Positions 8,005-16,814 of a DNA stretch of 64,000 nucleotides are shown in pieces. The translations under genes and the position numbers were made by a program. Position 1 is the first letter of the stretch. Every line of letters starts with the position of its first letter. The notes under the pieces are model-generated. The model did not search any database. It worked only from the letters and a program-made list of their open reading frames with translations, and was not told where the DNA came from. The DNA comes from Bradyrhizobium sp. URHD0069 (lineage in GTDB: Bacteria > Pseudomonadota > Alphaproteobacteria > Rhizobiales > Xanthobacteraceae), in NCBI RefSeq assembly GCF_000701345.1, contig NZ_JNIJ01000034.1, forward strand, positions 17,408-81,407. The letters run 5' to 3'.

Positions 8005-8964
8005 TCAGGTCAGATCGCTGCGCGGATTGTAGGGATGTCCCTCGCGCCACTTCTGCATCAAGGCCTCGAGCGCGCTGTCGTGCCCGTCCGGCAGGATGAT
8101 GCGGGTGGTGACGAACAGGTCGCCGGTACCGCCGGTCGCAGTCGGCAGCCCCTTGCCCTTCAGGCGAAAGGTCCGGCCGCTCGAAGTGTTCTTCGGAATA
8201 GACAATTCGACCGCGCTGCCGAGCGTCGGCACCCGAACCTTGCCCCCGAGCACAGCTTCATACAGGGTGATCGGCAGATCGACGCGAAGGTCGCTGCCGT
8301 CGACCTTGAAGAATGGATGCGGCGCGATATTGACCGTGATCAGGAGATCGCCGGAGCGGTGGCCGGGCGCGGTCTCGCCCTGCCCCTTCAGCCGGATCTG
8401 CTGACCCGCGGTGACACCGGCGGGAATCCTGACGTTAAGTTCCTTGCCGGTCGGTAGCCGGACGCGCTTCTCCACGCCCTTCACCGCCTCTTCGAGCGAC
8501 ACCGTCATCGCCACGCTGAGATCGAGATCAAGCGCTATGCCGCCGGTATCGAACTCGAAGGCGCTGCCTGCGCCGCGCCGTGCGCCCCGCGCCGCGGCGC
8601 CGGCAAACATGCTGTTGAGAATGTCCTCGAAGCCGCCGCCGCCAAAGCCTCCGGGGCCGGCACCGCCGGTGCGGAATGTATGGCTCTCGAAGCCGCCCCC
8701 GCGCGCACGCGGGTCGCCGCCCGGAAAGCCCTGGAAGCGCGGCTTACCGTCGGCGTCGATTTCGCCGCGATCGAACTGCTTGCGCTTCTCCTCGTCGCCA
8801 ACGATCTCGTTGGCCGAATTGATCTCGGAGAAGCGTGCCGCGGATTTCGGATCGTTCTTGTTGTTGTCCGGATGATGCTTCTTGGCGAGCTTGCGATAGG
8901 CGCTCTTGATCGCCGCAGCGCTGGCGCCCCGCGGCACCCCCAAGACCTCATAGGGGTCGCGCAT
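8005..8964 (-). CDS. DnaJ-family (CbpA-like) co-chaperone
   Basis: This 319-residue J-domain protein stimulates the ATPase of DnaK-type Hsp70. The J domain is at residues 1-70 (DPYEVLGVPRGAS, with the HPD motif in KKHHPDNN). It is followed by a Gly/Phe-rich linker (about 75-150, FGGGGFEDIL) and two C-terminal substrate-binding domains (LPTGKELNVRIPAGVTAG; GDLFVTTRIILP). The CxxCxGxG zinc fingers of true DnaJ are missing, which places it in the type II (CbpA) group. AAGGAG lies just upstream of the ATG. It is transcribed convergently with the anti-sigma factor gene. Confidence 0.94.
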   Translation of the reverse strand: MRDPYEVLGVPRGASAAAIKSAYRKLAKKHHPDNNKNDPKSAARFSEINSANEIVGDEEKRKQFDRGEIDADGKPRFQGFPGGDPRARGGGFESHTFRTGGAGPGGFGGGGFEDILNSMFAGAAARGARRGAGSAFEFDTGGIALDLDLSVAMTVSLEEAVKGVEKRVRLPTGKELNVRIPAGVTAGQQIRLKGQGETAPGHRSGDLLITVNIAPHPFFKVDGSDLRVDLPITLYEAVLGGKVRVPTLGSAVELSIPKNTSSGRTFRLKGKGLPTATGGTGDLFVTTRIILPDGHDSALEALMQKWREGHPYNPRSDLT

Positions 8965-9067
8965 TCGTTAAGTCTCCTTACGGGATTTCCGATGTTAAAT
9001 TTTCGGGCTGTCGGCCCATTTCAGTTTCATCTGGGATCTTCGTGGCATTTTTGCAACTGCCGAACGT

Positions 9068-9580
9068 TCAACCCCGCCTCCACGGCTTTAACGTATGAAT
9101 TTCCCATCGGCCATGGTCGGTGCGGCAGGCGGCGCCCTGCAGCCAGCTTTCCAACCGGCCATTAACATAACTCGCCAAAAAATCCCGGCAGGTGCGTCCC
9201 TCCGAGGAATAGGCCTGCGCCAGAGGCGTCACTGAACCCCGTGCGCCGGTCGCTGGATTTTCCCAGGGCTGGCTGGAATCCCTGTCGCCCTTGGTCAGCA
9301 CATCGGAGGCCGCATTGCGGGCAAAGGCAAGATCGCTCTCGGTCGGCGCCGACCCGCTGGTTGGGACCGCAAGCGAGCCCGTCACCTCGTTGTCGTTCAT
9401 TTTGGCAAAAGCGCCGTCGGTCCGGGACAGGCCGCAGCCGCCCGCGCCGACGCCGATTAGAATCCATGTCAAGACGACCCCGGTCGGCCCGATCGCCGAT
9501 AGGCCAACGCGTCCCCATGCCCTATATAGGGCGAGCCCACATCGGGGCTGCAACGCACTTTGGACCGCAGGCGGACGCAA
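9068..9580 (-). CDS. RT0821/Lpp0805-type surface-antigen-like lipoprotein
   Basis: The C-terminal 100 residues carry the pattern of the RT0821/Lpp0805 surface-antigen family: WENPATGARGSVTPL, then GRTCRDFLASYVNGR and a closing WEIHTLKPW. A hydrophobic stretch ending in GVGAGGC near residue 49 looks like a lipobox, so the protein is probably exported and lipid-anchored. The start is unresolved. The longest frame begins with TTG at 9580, only 14 bases from the divergent pdxH start; a nearer TTG just before the signal peptide is possible. Function of the family is unknown. Confidence 0.72.
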   Translation of the reverse strand: MRPPAVQSALQPRCGLALYRAWGRVGLSAIGPTGVVLTWILIGVGAGGCGLSRTDGAFAKMNDNEVTGSLAVPTSGSAPTESDLAFARNAASDVLTKGDRDSSQPWENPATGARGSVTPLAQAYSSEGRTCRDFLASYVNGRLESWLQGAACRTDHGRWEIHTLKPWRRG

Positions 9581-9594
9581 CTCGGAACCCCTGA

Positions 9595-10236
9595 ATGACC
9601 GACACGACCTCCATCAAACACCCGACACCATTAACATCCGGTGATTTCACCGCGGCCGAGGAGCCGTTTGCGTTGTTTGGCGACTGGTTTGCGGAAGCCG
9701 TGAAGGCCGAACCCAACGACCCCAACGCCATGTCACTGGCTACCGTCGATGCCGACGGCTTGCCCGACGCGCGAATGGTGCTGATGAAGGGCTATGACGC
9801 CGCCGGTTTCGTGTTCTATAGCCACATCGCCAGCCAGAAGGGCCACGAGCTCGCCACAAATCCTAAGGCGGCGTTACTGTTTCACTGGAAGTCGCTGCGT
9901 CGGCAGGTCCGCATCCGCGGCAACGTGTCGCCGGTGACGGAAGCGGAAGCCGACGCCTATTTCGCGACACGGCCGAAGCAGGCCCAGATCGGCGCCTGGG
10001 CCAGCAAGCAATCGCAGCCGCTGGAAAGCCGCTTTGCCTTCGAACAGGCGATCGCCAGGATCGCCGCCAAGTACATCGTCGGCGAGGTACCGCGTCCAGC
10101 GGGCTGGAGCGGCTGGCGCATCGCGCCGATACAGTTCGAATTCTGGCATGATCGGCCGTTCCGCCTGCACGATCGCATCGAATTCCGCCGCGCGGCGCCG
10201 GATCAGCCATGGTCCAAGACGCGACTTTATCCGTAG
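9595..10236 (+). CDS. pdxH: Pyridoxamine 5'-phosphate oxidase
   Basis: PdxH (213 aa) oxidises pyridoxine or pyridoxamine 5'-phosphate to pyridoxal 5'-phosphate using FMN and oxygen, the last step of vitamin B6 synthesis. Recognisable elements are AMSLATVDADGLPDARMVL, the FMN-contact segment FYSHIASQKGHELATNP, LLFHWKSLRRQVRIRG, and the C-terminal WRIAPIQFEFWHDRPFRLHD with RLYP at the end. The length is normal. It is transcribed divergently from the surface-antigen-like gene, and the two starts are very close, so the promoters must overlap. Confidence 0.97.
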   Translation: MTDTTSIKHPTPLTSGDFTAAEEPFALFGDWFAEAVKAEPNDPNAMSLATVDADGLPDARMVLMKGYDAAGFVFYSHIASQKGHELATNPKAALLFHWKSLRRQVRIRGNVSPVTEAEADAYFATRPKQAQIGAWASKQSQPLESRFAFEQAIARIAAKYIVGEVPRPAGWSGWRIAPIQFEFWHDRPFRLHDRIEFRRAAPDQPWSKTRLYP

Positions 10237-10382
10237 AGTAATAGGTCGTCATGGCCGGCCCAATCGCGAACCACGTCTCTCGCTATTGTCCCGGACAGCC
10301 AGGTCTTTCTTCTGCAACTGCCAAAGTAAGACGTGGACGCGCGGCACAAGCCCGGGAATGACTGAGGACGAGAGAACCGTTT

Positions 10383-11138
10383 ATGCCCACTTCATCGAAC
10401 AATGGGCCGCGGCGCACGCTGCTTCTGACCGGAGCCAGCCGCGGCATCGGCCATGCCACCGTGATCCGCTTTTCCAGCGCCGGCTGGCGCGTCATCACCT
10501 GTTCGCGACATGCCTTCCCGGAAGAATGCCCGTGGGGCGCCGGCCCTGAGGATCACATCCAGGTCGACCTGGCCGATCATGCCGACACCACGCGGGCGAT
10601 TTCCGAAATCCGCGAGCGGCTTGAAGGCGGCACGTTGCACGCGCTGGTCAACAACGCCGCGATTTCGCCGAAGGCTGCAGGCGGCGGTCGGCTCGGCTCT
10701 ATCGATACCGACATCGAGACCTGGAGCCACGTATTCCGCGTCAACTTCTTCGCGCCGATCATGATGGCGCGCGGCCTGATCGAGGAATTGAAGGCCGCGA
10801 AGGGCTCGGTGGTGAACGTCACCTCGATCGCGGGCTCGCGGGTGCATCCATTCGCAGGCGCAGCCTACGCGACCTCGAAGGCGGCGCTGGCTTCATTGAC
10901 CCGCGAGATGGCGTCGGATTTCGGCCGCGTCGGTATCCGCGTCAATTCGATCGCGCCGGGCGAGATCGACACCTCGATCCTGTCGCCGGGCACCGAAAAG
11001 ATCGTCGAGCAGCAGATCCCGCTGCATCGGCTGGGCACGCCGGACGAAGTGGCGAAGATCATCTATGTGCTGTGCACGGAGACGAGTTCCTACGTGAACG
11101 GCGCCGAGATCCACATCAACGGCGGTCAGCACGTTTAG
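10383..11138 (+). CDS. SDR family oxidoreductase
   Basis: This 251-residue short-chain dehydrogenase has all the classical signatures: the cofactor loop LLTGASRGIGHAT at residues 13-25, the NNAA motif, a catalytic Ser in NVTSIAGSR, YATSK giving the YxxxK pair, and the closing NGAEIHINGGQHV. It is predicted to be a cytosolic NAD(P)H-dependent oxidoreductase of the FabG-like type. The substrate cannot be told from sequence. A gap of about 145 bases separates it from pdxH on the same strand. Confidence 0.93.
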   Translation: MPTSSNNGPRRTLLLTGASRGIGHATVIRFSSAGWRVITCSRHAFPEECPWGAGPEDHIQVDLADHADTTRAISEIRERLEGGTLHALVNNAAISPKAAGGGRLGSIDTDIETWSHVFRVNFFAPIMMARGLIEELKAAKGSVVNVTSIAGSRVHPFAGAAYATSKAALASLTREMASDFGRVGIRVNSIAPGEIDTSILSPGTEKIVEQQIPLHRLGTPDEVAKIIYVLCTETSSYVNGAEIHINGGQHV

Positions 11139-11143
11139 CGCTT

Positions 11144-11250
11144 CCTCATCCCGAAGGAGCGGCCTCTCGGCCGCGTCTCAAAGGAGAGCAGGAAGAACGG
11201 CCCCGTTGCCATCCTTCGAGACGCCGCTTTCGCGGCTCCTCAGGGTGAGG
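11144..11250. repeat. Dispersed palindromic repeat
   Basis: The element begins CCTCATCCCGAAGGAGC and closes GGCTCCTCAGGGTGAGG, forming a long imperfect inverted repeat. The interior has CCATCCTTCGAGACGC. From memory this family is common in Bradyrhizobium intergenic DNA. It separates the convergent SDR and small CxxC genes. Confidence 0.6.
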
Positions 11251-11269
11251 CTGGTGTTTGCGGCTCAAC

Positions 11270-11491
11270 TCAATCCGCGTAAAATTTTCGCGGCGCACCG
11301 CGCAGACGCGGCGCCTCGAAATTGAAGGCGCTGGAGCATTCGTCTTCGCTCTCGCCCTCCGAAAGCATCGCGCCGCAGTGCCGGCAGACCCGCGCCGAGA
11401 TCGCAAGCGCCTTGTCGGCAGCCTTGCGGCCCCGGTGATAGCGCGCGAAATCGACCACATTGCGGGGTGACGTTATAATTCTTTCAACCAT
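11270..11491 (-). CDS. Small conserved hypothetical protein with CxxCG knuckle
   Basis: The 73-residue product is basic at the N-terminus (VVDFARYHRGRKAADKALA), followed by a VCRHCGAML segment that looks like half of a zinc ribbon, an acidic patch with another Cys (GESEDECSSAF), and a tail RLRGAPRKFYAD. GAGGA lies 6 bases before the ATG at 11491. I believe similar short proteins occur across Bradyrhizobium but cannot name a function. Only three cysteines are present, so tetrahedral zinc binding would need a histidine or dimerisation. Confidence 0.65.
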   Translation of the reverse strand: MVERIITSPRNVVDFARYHRGRKAADKALAISARVCRHCGAMLSEGESEDECSSAFNFEAPRLRGAPRKFYAD

Positions 11492-11629
11492 TGCTGTCCT
11501 CGCGGCTTGAGGCCAGCGTTATGGCAGACAAGTTTCGCTCAAACGTTCAGCGCACCGCTCAAATTTTAGCAGAGAAATTGAGGCAGGAATCGTCCAGGAA
11601 TCGTCAAGGCGCGTCGCCCTTTTCCTTAA

Positions 11630-12610
11630 CTACAACCACTTTTTCCATTTGAAGAGCATGTACGGCAATACCGCTGCAAGCAGCATCGCCATCAGCGCGA
11701 AGGGATAGCCGAGCTGCCAATCGAGCTCGGGCATGAGCTTGAAATTCATGCCGTAGATCGAGGCGATCAGGGTCGGCGGCATCAACACCACGGCCATCAC
11801 CGAAAACAGCTTGATGATGTTGTTCTGCTCGAGATTGACGACGCCGAGCATCGCGTCCAACACAAAGGTGATCTTGTTGGAAAGATAGGAGGCGTGGTCG
11901 GTCAGCGAGGTCACGTCGCGCTGCATGGTCTTAAGCTGCTCGCGCATGTCCTTGGACCATTTGACGCCATCGACCGCGGCGGCGACGAATGTCACCACCC
12001 GCCCGATCGACACCAGGCTCTCACGCACTTTGGAGGTAAGGTCGCCCTTGCGGCCGATCGCGATCAGGATGTCGGAATAGCGCTTGGCGTGGCCGGTGCG
12101 CGCCGCCCCCGCCGGCTCGAAAATATCGTGGCTGATCGAGTCCATGTCGCTGCCGGCGCGTTCCAGAATATCGGCGTTGCGATCGATCACCGCATCAAGC
12201 AGCTCCATCAGCACCATTTCCCCGGTGATCCCCGCCGCGCAGGAGCGCGCCAGCTTGTTCTCCACCAGCATGAATGGCTTTGGCTCGTCGTAGCGCACGG
12301 TTACCAGGCGATGGCTGGCAAGAATGAAGGTCACCGCGGTGGTGCGCGGATTCTCGGTATCGGCTGCGCACATCAGTGTCGCCGTCATGTAGCGCGCGCC
12401 GTTCTCGATATAGAGCCGGCTGGAAATCTCGATTTCCTGCATGTCCTCCCGTGTCGGAACCGCAATTCCGGCCAGCCGCTCGACGGCTTTGTCCTCCGCC
12501 GCGGTCGGCTTCACCAGGTCGATCCAGACCGCGCTTTCGGGCAGCTTGGCCGGGTCACCATCAGTTAGTCTCTTCAGCGAGGATTCGGAGGGGACGAACA
12601 CCGATAACAT
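11630..12610 (-). CDS. corA: CorA family magnesium/divalent cation transporter
   Basis: CorA (326 aa) is a pentameric inner-membrane channel for Mg2+ and related ions. The large N-terminal cytosolic domain (1-265) leads into the long stalk helix. Two C-terminal membrane segments follow (about 268-288 and 300-320), with the selectivity motif YGMNF between them. The C-terminus ends in the typical basic KWKKWL. GGAG is 6 bases before the start codon at 12610. The gene is monocistronic in this window, and I see no known magnesium riboswitch in the upstream region. Confidence 0.95.
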   Translation of the reverse strand: MLSVFVPSESSLKRLTDGDPAKLPESAVWIDLVKPTAAEDKAVERLAGIAVPTREDMQEIEISSRLYIENGARYMTATLMCAADTENPRTTAVTFILASHRLVTVRYDEPKPFMLVENKLARSCAAGITGEMVLMELLDAVIDRNADILERAGSDMDSISHDIFEPAGAARTGHAKRYSDILIAIGRKGDLTSKVRESLVSIGRVVTFVAAAVDGVKWSKDMREQLKTMQRDVTSLTDHASYLSNKITFVLDAMLGVVNLEQNNIIKLFSVMAVVLMPPTLIASIYGMNFKLMPELDWQLGYPFALMAMLLAAVLPYMLFKWKKWL

Positions 12611-12951
12611 GCAAGACTCCGGGACCGAGCGCGCGATCTACCCAACAGGACTTAGCTCGATTCTGGCAAGCGCTTCATGACCCGCGCATTAACCGCCGGT
12701 CCATATTTTGCGGCGGCGCGGTGACGGCAGGTGACGGTAGTGGGCGGCGACACCGCTCTTGGCCAAAAAATCAGCCGAAAACCGCAAGATTTGCGGCAAA
12801 AAAGACACAGCTAGCATGCCGCGATGCGGGGCAAGCATCTAAGTTCTGGAATTGTGACCGATTTCGGCGATAATGTGACAAATCGAATGGTGCGTTTTTG
12901 CATCGCAAGCTTGCGGTGGAATCGGCGCTCCGGTCACTTGGAACAAAAAAA
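12611..12951. other. Divergent promoter region of corA and the L,D-transpeptidase gene
   Basis: These 341 bases carry no supported gene. The section from 12770 to 12950 is relatively AT-rich (for example GTGACCGATTTCGGCGATAA) and probably contains the promoter of the L,D-transpeptidase gene. No clear repeat or riboswitch is visible. Confidence 0.4.
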
Positions 12952-13638
12952 ATGTCGGGCTTCCGGACAAAACTCGCGATTCTCGCCGCTGGCGTGATGC
13001 TTTCTGGCTGCATGCAGGCCACTACCTATCAGGCCGCGCCGGAAGCTACTCTCAAGCCGACGGACAAGGTCCAACTCGCAAAGGCGCGTTACGCCAAGGT
13101 CGCGCCCGCCGAGCCGTTCCGGCGCGCCATCGTCGACTATCACCGCAAGGAAATGCCCGGCACTATCGTGGTCGATTCTGACAATCACTATCTCTATCTG
13201 GTGCAGGACGGCGGCAAAGCTATCCGCTACGGCGTGACCGTCGGCGAGGAAGCACTCGCCTTTTCCGGCATCGCTCGCGTCGGCAACATGGCGGAATGGC
13301 CGAAATGGACGCCGACCGCGGACATCCACAAGCGCATCGAAGGCTTGCCTGCCTCGGTGCCCGGCGGCATCGATAATCCGCTGGGCGCCCGCGCGCTCTA
13401 CCTTTACCAGGGCAGCCGCGACACCCTGTTCCGGATCCATGGCACTAACCAGCCGGAATATATCGGCGCTTCGATTTCCTCGGGTTGCATCCGCATGACC
13501 AACGAGGACGTCATCGATCTCTACACCCGAGTGAAGCAGGGCACGGTCGTCGTCGTGCTCGAACCCAAGCAAGGCGACTCGCCATACAATTCCAAGATGG
13601 CGCTGCAGGGCGGCGGTGGCAGCCCAATGATGCAATAG
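12952..13638 (+). CDS. L,D-transpeptidase (ErfK/YbiS family) lipoprotein
   Basis: This 228-residue enzyme makes 3-3 peptidoglycan crosslinks or attaches proteins to peptidoglycan. The YkuD catalytic domain spans about residues 70-205, with the histidine in RIHGTNQPEYIG and the nucleophile in SISSGCIRM. The N-terminus is a lipoprotein signal: MLSGC puts the lipidated Cys at position 20, so it should be membrane-anchored in the periplasm. The ATG at 12952 fits this signal best; the frame extends 18 codons upstream. Directly after its stop lies a diverged second copy of its last 45 codons, which is unusual. Confidence 0.93.
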   Translation: MSGFRTKLAILAAGVMLSGCMQATTYQAAPEATLKPTDKVQLAKARYAKVAPAEPFRRAIVDYHRKEMPGTIVVDSDNHYLYLVQDGGKAIRYGVTVGEEALAFSGIARVGNMAEWPKWTPTADIHKRIEGLPASVPGGIDNPLGARALYLYQGSRDTLFRIHGTNQPEYIGASISSGCIRMTNEDVIDLYTRVKQGTVVVVLEPKQGDSPYNSKMALQGGGGSPMMQ

Positions 13639-13640
13639 AC

Positions 13641-13772
13641 AATGGAATCGTGATCGATCTCTATCAGCGCGTCGGTATAGGCACAGTCATGGTGGTGCTG
13701 GAACCGAAACACGGCGATTCGCCATTCAATTCGAAGATGGCGCTGCGGGGCGGCGGCAGCAACGCGTTCTGA
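13641..13772 (+). pseudogene. Remnant duplicate of the L,D-transpeptidase C-terminus
   Basis: Forty-three codons plus a stop restate the tail of the preceding gene in frame: (N)GIVIDLYQRVGIGTVMVVLE, then PKHGDSPFNSKMALRGGG. This matches the VIDLYTRVKQGTVVVVLEP and GDSPYNSKMALQGGGG of the intact gene at 13501-13638. Many third-position changes show the duplication is not recent. The copy lacks its own start, signal peptide and catalytic domain, so it is a decayed paralogue or tail duplication. It begins 2 bases after the real stop codon and is followed by a terminator. Confidence 0.85.
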
Positions 13773-13797
13773 TCGGGGCGGCACCTTCCGAACATAC

Positions 13798-14889
13798 TCA
13801 AAAGCGCCGGTCTTGCCGGCGCTTTTTCGCTGGCGGTTTGCTCTTGCCGGCGTCCGGCCCGGCAGCATCGGATTTCGAAGGCGCGGATGCCGCCTCGGAT
13901 TTCGCCGCCTCGGATTTGGCGGTGACCTCGCGCGGCGGGGCTTCCTCCGGCCGCTCGGCCGGCAGCAACGGCGCGAGCTGCGGCAGCGGGTCCCACACGT
14001 CCCACTGACAGATTCTGTAATTGTTGCGCCGCTCCATCAGGTCGAGATGAATGTGGTCCTCGTGGTACCAGTCCGAGCCAGGCCCCAGCACCGTCGAGAA
14101 CCGCGCGCACGCCGAATGCAGCACGCTTTCGCGCAACTCGCGCGATACCGTGCGATCGGTCAGCGAGATCGACCGGCCGTTGGCGAGCTTTAAGGCACGG
14201 ACGTCGAGCGCGTTGGCGCGGCCGTGCTCGGACAATCTGGCACCGATCACGCGGTTGCGGCCGCGGCATTCGAACGAGTCGAAACTGTCGAGGTCGCTGA
14301 TGACGCTGCCGAGGTTCGCCGCCAGCGGCGCGATGTCGGCGCGGATCCAGTCCGCGATCGCCGACGCCATCGGGCAGCGCAGGATCGCTGCCGGTTTTAT
14401 CAAAACCCGATGCTTGTCCGGCAGCACCACCGCCTCTAGCCGGACCAGGTCCTGGCCGCCACAGCCGTTCGCGCCATGGATGTCGGGGATGCTGGGGGCG
14501 ATGGCGATCTCATCGGTCAGCGCCAGCCGACAGGCCGAGGGCGGCGGCGGCGCGGGGGCGGCCTGTTCGGCCGGCTTGTCGGGTTCCGCGGGCTTCTGCT
14601 TTCCCGCCACGGGCTTGTCGGGCCCGGTTGGCGGCGCTTCGGCCGGACGAGGCTTAGGCAACGGCACCGAAACAGGGAGCGCAACCCGGCGCGTCTTCGG
14701 CTTGTTCTCCCTGAACAGGCCGCTCCAGGGTCCCTGCGACCAGGCGCCGGATTTTCGCGCCGCGGCAGTCGGTGCCGTTTGCGTGAAAAGCAGCAGCAGC
14801 ACGGCGACAGCGGTAACTACTAGCCTTTTGCCGCACGCCAAAGCGCCACAAGGCCATTTGCGGCGTGCTTTCCCCGCGCTAAACTTCAT
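13798..14889 (-). CDS. Extensin-like family protein, exported
   Basis: The 363-residue protein begins with an uncleaved or cleaved signal segment at about residues 22-42 and a Pro/Ala-rich linker (to about 140). It then carries the extensin-like C-terminal domain: ACRLALTDEIAIAPSIPDIH, SEHGRANALDV and DWYHEDHIHLDL. The spaced His/Asp residues resemble M15/LAS-type peptidases, so a peptidoglycan-hydrolase role is plausible but inferred. The tail after residue 320 is Glu/Ala/Lys-rich and of low complexity. I chose the ATG at 14889; the frame opens 17 codons further upstream without good support. It is divergent from the acyl-CoA ligase. Confidence 0.85.
   Translation of the reverse strand: MKFSAGKARRKWPCGALACGKRLVVTAVAVLLLLFTQTAPTAAARKSGAWSQGPWSGLFRENKPKTRRVALPVSVPLPKPRPAEAPPTGPDKPVAGKQKPAEPDKPAEQAAPAPPPPSACRLALTDEIAIAPSIPDIHGANGCGGQDLVRLEAVVLPDKHRVLIKPAAILRCPMASAIADWIRADIAPLAANLGSVISDLDSFDSFECRGRNRVIGARLSEHGRANALDVRALKLANGRSISLTDRTVSRELRESVLHSACARFSTVLGPGSDWYHEDHIHLDLMERRNNYRICQWDVWDPLPQLAPLLPAERPEEAPPREVTAKSEAAKSEAASAPSKSDAAGPDAGKSKPPAKKRRQDRRF
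13801..13827 (+). terminator. Rho-independent terminator
   Basis: AAAGCGCCGG pairs with CCGGCGCTTT around a TCTTG loop and runs into a T-tract. It follows the L,D-transpeptidase tail duplicate on the plus strand. The hairpin overlaps the last codons of the convergent extensin-like gene. Confidence 0.8.
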
Positions 14890-14953
14890 GACAATTCCAA
14901 GGCTCGACAATTCCGAGGCTCGCCGCAAGCGACAACACATTCTGGAGGAACGT

Positions 14954-16582
14954 ATGCGTGGATTGATGCAAGACTGGCCTTTGCTTTGTCACCGGATTAT
15001 CGAGCACGCTGCCGCGGTTCATGGCACGCAAGAGGTCGTGACGCGATCGGTCGAAGGCCCCATCCACCGCACCAATTACGCCGAGATTCGCAACCGCGCA
15101 CTGAAGGTCTCGCAATGCCTCGATCGCGACCGCATCAAACTCGGCGACCGGGTCGCCACCATCGCCTGGAACACCTGGCGCCATCTCGAAGCCTGGTACG
15201 GCATCATGGGGATCGGCGCGATCTGTCATACCGTCAATCCACGGTTGTTTCCCGAACAGATCGCCTGGATCATCAACCATGCGGAAGACCGCGTGGTGAT
15301 GACCGATCTTACCTTCATTCCGATCCTGGAGAAAATCGCCGACAAACTGCCGAGCGTGGAACGCTACATCGTCTTCACCGACAAGGCGCACATGCCGCAG
15401 ACCACGCTGAAGAACGCGATCGCCTATGAAGACTGGATCGCGCAAGCCGACGGCAATTTCAAGTGGAAGACCTTTGACGAAAATACCGCGGCCGCGATGT
15501 GCTACACCTCCGGCACTACCGGCGATCCCAAGGGGGTATTGTATTCGCATCGCTCCAACGTACTGCATGCGTTGATGGCCAACTCCGGCGATTCCCTCGG
15601 CGCGAATGCTACCGATACAATGCTGCCGGTGGTTCCGCTGTTCCATGCCAACAGCTGGGGCATCGCGTTCTCGGCGCCCTCGATGGGCACCAAGCTGGTG
15701 TTGCCCGGCGCGAAACTCGACGGCGCTTCAGTCTACGAACTATTGGATACCGAGAAGGTGACGCATACCGCCGGCGTTCCGACGGTATGGCTGATGCTGC
15801 TCAATCATATTGCCGCCAACAATCTGAAGCTGCCGCACCTGAGAATGGTGGTGTGCGGCGGCTCGGCGATGCCGCGCTCGATGATCAAATCGTTCCTCGA
15901 CATGGGGGTGCAGGTGCGCCACGCCTGGGGCATGACCGAAATGAGTCCGATCGGCACCCTTGCCGCGTTGAAGCCTCCGTACTCGGAGTTCACGGGCGAG
16001 AGCCGACTCGATATCCTGCAAACCCAGGGCTATCCGCCGTTCGGCGTCCAGATGAAGATCACCGACGATGCCGACAAGGAACTGCCGTGGGACGGCAAGA
16101 CGTTCGGCCGGCTGAAGGTCAGCGGCCCGGCGGTGTCGCAGGCTTATTTCCGCGTCGATGCCAACATTCTCGACGAGGAAGGCTATTTCGACACCGGCGA
16201 TGTCGCGACCATCGACAAGCACGGATACATGCGGATCACCGATCGCTCGAAGGATGTGATCAAATCCGGCGGCGAGTGGATTTCATCGATCGATCTGGAA
16301 AATCTCGCCGTCGGACATCCCGCAGTGGCGGAAGCAGCCGTGATCGGCGTCTATCATCCGAAATGGGACGAGCGTCCGCTGTTGATCGTCCAGCTCAAGC
16401 AGGGCCAGAGCGCGACGCGCGAGGACATCCTGAAATTCATGGATGGCAAGATCGCCAAATGGTGGATGCCTGACGATATCGTGTTCGTCGATTCGATTCC
16501 GCACACCGCGACCGGAAAGATCCTGAAGACCGCGCTGCGCGACCAGTTCAAGACGTACAATTTTCCGACCGCGGCGGCCTAG
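14954..16582 (+). CDS. Fatty-acid/short-chain acyl-CoA ligase (AMP-forming)
   Basis: This 542-residue enzyme of the ANL superfamily activates a carboxylic acid through an acyl-adenylate to its CoA thioester. Visible motifs are YTSGTTGDPKGVLYSHRS (P-loop-like), WGMTEMSP, YFDTGDVATID, and the C-terminal catalytic lysine in TGKILKTALRDQF. The overall pattern resembles the medium-chain ligase/DmdB (3-methylmercaptopropionyl-CoA ligase) branch, but the actual acid is not determinable. The start at 14954 has GGAGG five bases upstream; the frame stays open back to 14051, which is antisense to the extensin-like gene and not real. Confidence 0.93.
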   Translation: MRGLMQDWPLLCHRIIEHAAAVHGTQEVVTRSVEGPIHRTNYAEIRNRALKVSQCLDRDRIKLGDRVATIAWNTWRHLEAWYGIMGIGAICHTVNPRLFPEQIAWIINHAEDRVVMTDLTFIPILEKIADKLPSVERYIVFTDKAHMPQTTLKNAIAYEDWIAQADGNFKWKTFDENTAAAMCYTSGTTGDPKGVLYSHRSNVLHALMANSGDSLGANATDTMLPVVPLFHANSWGIAFSAPSMGTKLVLPGAKLDGASVYELLDTEKVTHTAGVPTVWLMLLNHIAANNLKLPHLRMVVCGGSAMPRSMIKSFLDMGVQVRHAWGMTEMSPIGTLAALKPPYSEFTGESRLDILQTQGYPPFGVQMKITDDADKELPWDGKTFGRLKVSGPAVSQAYFRVDANILDEEGYFDTGDVATIDKHGYMRITDRSKDVIKSGGEWISSIDLENLAVGHPAVAEAAVIGVYHPKWDERPLLIVQLKQGQSATREDILKFMDGKIAKWWMPDDIVFVDSIPHTATGKILKTALRDQFKTYNFPTAAA

Positions 16583-16592
16583 GGTCCTATTT

Positions 16593-16692
16593 CCCTCTCC
16601 CCTTGTGGGAGAGGGGCGGCCTCCGGCCACCGTTCCTGGGTGAAGTCGCCGATGCTTCGCATCGGCTACGGACGCGTCGCGGACGGGTGAGG
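16593..16692. repeat. Dispersed intergenic repeat with CCCTCTCC/GGAGAGGG hairpin
   Basis: CCCTCTCCC and GGGAGAGGG form a stem right after the acyl-CoA ligase gene. The element continues to a GGGTGAGGG end at about 16692. It is a familiar element in Bradyrhizobium genomes (from memory). No coding potential is apparent. Confidence 0.6.
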
Positions 16693-16814
16693 GCTGGCCC
16701 ACCGGACAGGCCAAAGTCCCTTGAATTCGCCGCAGGTCCGTGGTCTCAAACGAGCCAGTTTGCAAGCCTGGCGCATTCCGCCCGGCAACGCTCCAACCCG
16801 GCAGATTCTGACCG

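Noticed and set aside
14051..14953. Long open frame upstream of the acyl-CoA ligase, in frame with it
   Set aside because: It is antisense to the extensin-like gene, and a good GGAGG precedes the internal ATG at 14954, giving normal family length.
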